Positions 62,867-64,000 of a stretch of DNA of 64,000 nt are shown in pieces. Source of the stretch: Portunus trituberculatus. Its lineage: Eukaryota; Arthropoda; Malacostraca; Decapoda; Portunidae. Each line of letters starts with the position of its first letter. Position 1 is the stretch's first letter. Made by a program: the position numbers and the translations under genes. A model generated the notes under the pieces. The model made no database searches and had not been told where the DNA came from. It saw only the letters and a list, made by a program, of their open reading frames with translations. The stretch is from assembly GCF_017591435.1 (NCBI RefSeq), contig NC_059268.1, forward strand, positions 17,611,684 through 17,675,683, in the 5' to 3' direction.

Positions 62867-63326
62867 GGCCTTAGTTCTGTTGTAGCAAGCGGTGTTTCTC
62901 GAAGCTACACTGGACACTTACACACCACCACCTTTTCTTGTAATCCTGAGGGAAAACACAGCTGCAGTCAGTGTTAACCATAATTTTATTCATTTTTACT
63001 GAACAAAACTCATTAACTCCCCCAATCAGACCAAATTTACCAGCATCAGTTTGACACACCACTGGGAAAAGTTTATGAAAATGACGACACTATCTCTCAC
63101 AAATAATAACAAAAACTCGTGTCCCTCAGCCATTCCACTCGTGCATAAATAACGACAATTATGCAAATGCGTTTTATAAATACGTTAATAATAATGGAGC
63201 AATAATGAAGGATCGATTTTTGCATCCATGATAAGACAGTTTGCTGGCACACGTCCAGGGTTGTGTGAGAGGGTTGTGAGCCGGGCAGCCCTTCATTATT
63301 GGTGTTTGAGGTGCGAGCATTAGACC

Positions 63327-63716
63327 CGTATTCTGAAATTCTTTGCTCTCTCGCCATCATCCAGCTGAAGATACTCGTGTTTTTAATCCCTTCAATACTG
63401 GGACATATTTTCACCTTGAGTTTGTGTACGATTAGACCACTTTATTGATATTACGAGGGGTCTATGGGGAGTCAAAAGATTAATGGCCACATTCTTCACC
63501 ATTTCAATCCTCCAAAAAGCTTCTGAACCTGTATAAAATCACCAAATAGAGCACAAAATTAATATGGAAATGCGTCATGGTACTCAAGGGGGTAAGAGTG
63601 TTTTTTATGGTTTTGGTGATAGATTAGCAAGATTTCTAGTTTATAAAAAGTGAAATTCTCTTAAAAACCCGGCTAGAAAATTGTCCTGGTTAGATGGGAA
63701 GGCGTTTCTGAATACG
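63327..63716 (+). mobile_element. Family B MITE, second subtype, interrupted by family A
   Basis: GTATTCTGAAATTCTTTGCT to CTGAAGATACTCGTGTTTTT, then the A insert, then GAGTGTTTTTTATGGTTTTG through CCCGGCTAGAAAATTG to GGCGTTTCTGAATACG. TTAA remains at the left junction; the right one has changed to GTAA. Confidence 0.88.
63383..63595 (+). mobile_element. Family A MITE, copy 19, nested in family B
   Basis: TTAATCCCTTCAATACTGGG at the left; GGTACTCAAGGGGGTAA at the right. The body is typical. Confidence 0.9.
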
Positions 63717-63941
63717 GGTGTTAGAGCGAAAGATATATGTGTGTTAAGATGGACATGTAACAGCTTCCCTTTGTCGTAGAGCTTTGGTTTATTAGAACGA
63801 TGAACTTTAGTGCATTAAAGACAATTCATTATAATTATTTTCGGTACTAGAGCGACGGGGAACTGTATACGTACATATTATGATATAGGTGTAACTGACC
63901 TTTCTTTTCTATCAGAGCTTTGGCTTACAAGAGGGATGAAT

Positions 63942-64000
63942 TTAACCCTTTCAGTACCATGACGCATTACCATATTCATTCTGCTCACTGTTTGGGGATT
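63942..64000 (-). mobile_element. Family A MITE, copy 20, cut by the window end
   Basis: TTAACCCTTTCAGTACCATG then ACGCATTACCATATTCATTC and TGCTCACTGTTTGGGGATT. This is the right-hand end in reverse; the rest lies beyond the window. Confidence 0.9.

Overview
The window looks like intergenic DNA from an arthropod nuclear genome, most likely a decapod crustacean. Four things point that way: an interstitial block of the arthropod telomere motif TTAGG (about 5979-6211), very dense long dinucleotide and trinucleotide microsatellites, tRNA-derived SINEs, and a LINE 3' end whose layout (a ...YGDGATRA stop, then two ACTAGGTAAATA motifs, then a CA tail) I remember from decapod genomes. The decapod assignment is inference; the repeats themselves are read directly. 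I find no convincing protein-coding gene. The long open frames come from microsatellites, a 27-bp minisatellite, pyrimidine-rich DNA or SINEs. The one conventional gene I can support is a tRNA-Gly (anticodon CCC) at 1031-1101 on the minus strand.

The most informative content is a set of unlabelled mobile elements. Family A (20 copies, complete or partial) is a roughly 200-220 bp non-coding element with 16-bp terminal inverted repeats TTAACCCCTTCAGTAC. TTAA flanks both ends, as expected of a piggyBac-type MITE. Family B (11 copies) is a roughly 210-220 bp palindrome-like element whose ends read CGTATTC...GAATACG. Four family A copies lie inside family B copies, and one lies inside another family A copy at an internal TTAA that is now present on both sides. 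These nests act as natural before/after comparisons. SINE-1 is a complete tRNA-Val(CAC)-like SINE at 32821-33117. SINE-2 is a second tRNA-like SINE family with seven copies. Two LINE fragments are present: the C-terminus with 3' UTR at 17855-18012, and a reverse transcriptase piece at 32181-32279. Both LINE fragments and SINE-1 directly abut microsatellites.

Layout: 1-2.4 kb is GC-richer, with the tRNA gene. From 2.4 to 9.4 kb lie microsatellites, a tandem array at 5241-5768, the telomere-like block and a CT/33-bp-spacer mosaic. From 9.4 to 17 kb are an 8-bp minisatellite, family A copies and a GT/CA hairpin array. From 18 to 26 kb is the richest MITE zone, with a comparatively simple-repeat-poor stretch at 19.1-20.4 kb and a stack of microsatellites at 24.0-24.9 kb. 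From 27 to 42 kb are long GA arrays, a roughly 150-bp array, SINE-1, the nested A-in-A pair, G-quadruplex-like runs and the roughly 940-bp minisatellite of 27-bp units. From 42 to 64 kb are more MITEs, a 223-bp CT array, several short tandem duplications, a 70-bp satellite split by a SINE-2 copy, and another run of SINE-2, A and B copies up to the window end.

No genes act together here. The story is one of mobile-element insertion order and simple-repeat expansion. Coordinates of degenerate repeats are good to a few bases; family names are mine.
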